Below are positions 40,327-41,371 of a stretch of DNA of 41,371 bases, in pieces. A model generated the notes under the pieces. That model searched no databases, was not told the DNA's origin, and saw only the letters and a program-made list of their open reading frames with translations. The stretch's first letter is position 1, and every line of letters begins with the position of its first letter. Made by a program: the position numbers and the translations under genes. Where the stretch lies: NCBI RefSeq assembly GCF_002015085.1, contig NZ_MUXW01000039.1:1-41371 (forward strand), written 5' to 3'. This DNA is from Glaesserella parasuis (GTDB lineage Bacteria > Pseudomonadota > Gammaproteobacteria > Enterobacterales > Pasteurellaceae).

Positions 40327-40995
40327 TCAACCGCCACGCCAAACTTTTCTACCGATGATTTGTAAGTTGTTTAGATCATCATCCATTACATCAATAGGAT
40401 CGTACTCAGGATTAAAACTCACAAGTTGAATGCCTTTGCCTGTTCTAATAATTTGTTTAATGTAGAAATGCTTATTGTAAACAACCGCATAAACCTCACC
40501 ATCCGCAATTTCTGTATCAGAAATATCAACAATAACAGTATCCCAATCTTCTAATACGGGAGCCATGCTATGCCCACGAACATACATTGCCTTGCAGTTT
40601 TTAGGAGATAAACGTTTTACTTTGAACCAAGCTTCACGAAATAAAAGTGGTTCATCTGATTTTCGAGGAACCCATTCAATCACAGGTTTTCCATTACCTG
40701 CTGATAATTTAATGTCATACATATCAATACTAATGTGTGTGTCGCTATAATCTTTATCCTTGTCAATGACATCTACATCATCACTTGTTTTTGCAGCCAT
40801 TTCACCAATACCGAATTGCAACCATTCTGGATTAACTTTCAAAGCTTTTGCCAACTGGTTGACGTATTTAGTTTCTCCGCCTTTTTCAATTTTCTGAATG
40901 GTGTTTTGAGATACACCAACTTCTTCAGCAAGCTTAACTTGAGTGTAGTTTGCTTGAGTTCTAGCGAATTTTAATCTCTCAGAAAGTGTGTTCAT
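40327..40995 (-). CDS. CI-type phage repressor (HTH plus S24 peptidase)
   Basis: 222 residues. N-terminal HTH: MNTLSERLKFARTQANYTQV with KLAEEVGVSQNTIQKIEKGG as the recognition region. The C-terminal S24/LexA-like domain has the autocleavage pair Ala99-Gly100 (LSAGNGKP), catalytic Ser143 in RGHSMAPVLEDWD and Lys180 in YNKHFYIKQI. RecA-stimulated self-cleavage should lift repression on DNA damage. It diverges from the Cro-like gene, with operators between them, and its transcript continues into the rex-like pair. Confidence 0.93.
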   Translation of the reverse strand: MNTLSERLKFARTQANYTQVKLAEEVGVSQNTIQKIEKGGETKYVNQLAKALKVNPEWLQFGIGEMAAKTSDDVDVIDKDKDYSDTHISIDMYDIKLSAGNGKPVIEWVPRKSDEPLLFREAWFKVKRLSPKNCKAMYVRGHSMAPVLEDWDTVIVDISDTEIADGEVYAVVYNKHFYIKQIIRTGKGIQLVSFNPEYDPIDVMDDDLNNLQIIGRKVWRGG

Positions 40996-41021
40996 AAATA
41001 CTCCTAGTTTTATCTCATTTT

Positions 41022-41098
41022 AAAACCAAAGTTTTAAATCACCAAAAACATAAAGCTATAAAATTCTTGCATTAAAACAACCAAAGCTATAATATAAT
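41022..41098. promoter_or_regulatory. OR operator region with divergent promoters
   Basis: Three related copies on the plus strand: AACCAAAGTTTTAAAT (about 41024-41039), AACATAAAGCTATAAAA (41047-41063) and ACAACCAAAGCTATAA (41077-41092). Rightward promoter PR: TTGCAT (41067-41072) and overlapping TATAATATAAT (41088-41098), so the third copy covers the -10. The leftward cI promoter is less clear. The gaps between copy cores are about 24 and 31 bases, close to the 23 and 32 at OL. Confidence 0.7.
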
Positions 41099-41137
41099 AC
41101 CTTAGCCAAGATAAAAATTAACAACAGGGTTGTTTTT

Positions 41138-41353
41138 ATGAATGAGAACATTGAATTAGCTATCAAAACGTTAGGTTCTCAAGTGAAAGTTGCTAATGCT
41201 TGCGGAGTGAGTCAAAACGCTGTGAGTAAGTGGCTAAATGGCTCTTCTAAGGTTTCGTTAGAGCATGCTTTAAAGCTAGAAAAAGCAACTAACGGAAAAG
41301 TAAGAGCTGAAGATTTTGACTTGAGCTACGCAGATTTACTTTCACGAACCTAA
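41138..41353 (+). CDS. Cro-like / YdaS-type HTH regulator
   Basis: 71 residues: IKTLGSQVKVANACGVSQNA followed by VSKWLNGSSKVSLEHALKLE, a helix-turn-helix that fits the YdaS/Cro-type family. It diverges from cI and would be the first gene of the rightward lytic transcript. The leader has a perfect AACAAC-AGG-GTTGTT palindrome (41120-41134) with the ribosome site in its loop. The window ends 18 bases after its stop; the sequence AAAGGAG followed by TGTG suggests the next gene starts just beyond. Confidence 0.88.
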   Translation: MNENIELAIKTLGSQVKVANACGVSQNAVSKWLNGSSKVSLEHALKLEKATNGKVRAEDFDLSYADLLSRT

Positions 41354-41371
41354 TTTACCCAAAGGAGTGTG

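Noticed and set aside
40327..40995. LexA rather than a phage repressor
   Set aside because: The HTH is of the XRE/CI type, and the gene diverges from a Cro-like gene in a prophage.

Overview
The window looks like a chromosomal segment from a Pasteurellaceae bacterium of the Actinobacillus pleuropneumoniae type. The evidence is AT-rich DNA, a riboflavin operon ordered ribD-ribE-ribBA-ribH, an FbpA close to my memory of the Mannheimia haemolytica protein, and copies of the Apl-type uptake signal core ACAAGCGGT. The species call is inference; no search was run.

Backbone, 1-33117. The left edge holds a decayed folA (dihydrofolate reductase) fragment. A minus-strand operon for a dipeptide/oligopeptide/nickel-type ABC importer follows (402-5880): a Tat-type binding protein, a permease, a permease-ATPase fusion and a second ATPase. 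Next come rnhA, purU and an H-NS-like gene, then a lysine riboswitch in front of an NhaC-family transporter (LysW-type). A cytochrome c maturation cluster (nrfE/ccmF, dsbE, nrfF, nrfG) is tightly overlapped. The fbpABC ferric-iron importer follows, then a triheme cytochrome c peroxidase with a well-placed FNR site, rpsO, a CPA1 sodium/proton antiporter and ppiD. An FMN riboswitch precedes the rib operon, whose three gene junctions are all filled with a dispersed palindromic repeat. An ABC permease/ATPase pair lacking a binding protein, a tiny membrane protein, mltF with a 46-residue basic small ORF behind it, folD, and tRNA-Pro and tRNA-Arg close the backbone.

Prophage, 33149-41371, cut by the window edge. 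A tyrosine integrase abuts the 3' end of tRNA-Arg(TCT), so the element is probably integrated there. Gene order follows lambda: int, xis-like HTH gene, small early genes, a KilA-N antirepressor-like gene, OL/PL, a two-gene cassette, a CI-type S24 repressor, OR and a Cro-like regulator. A block of plus-strand genes lies inside the left arm: a 23-residue lipoprotein-like peptide, a ribbon-helix-helix protein, a membrane protein and a Cas2-like protein.

The most interesting region is 38327-41353. Three operator-like copies lie between cI and cro, and three related copies lie about 2.7 kb away at a leftward promoter that is followed by a boxA. Between them, downstream of cI and on its strand, sit a 261-residue soluble protein and a 144-residue four-helix membrane protein. 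This is the position, size and topology of lambda rexA and rexB, although I see little sequence similarity. The soluble gene seems to carry a frameshift in an A8 tract that separates it from its natural start. I interpret the pair as a divergent Rex-like exclusion or phage-defence module carried by the prophage.
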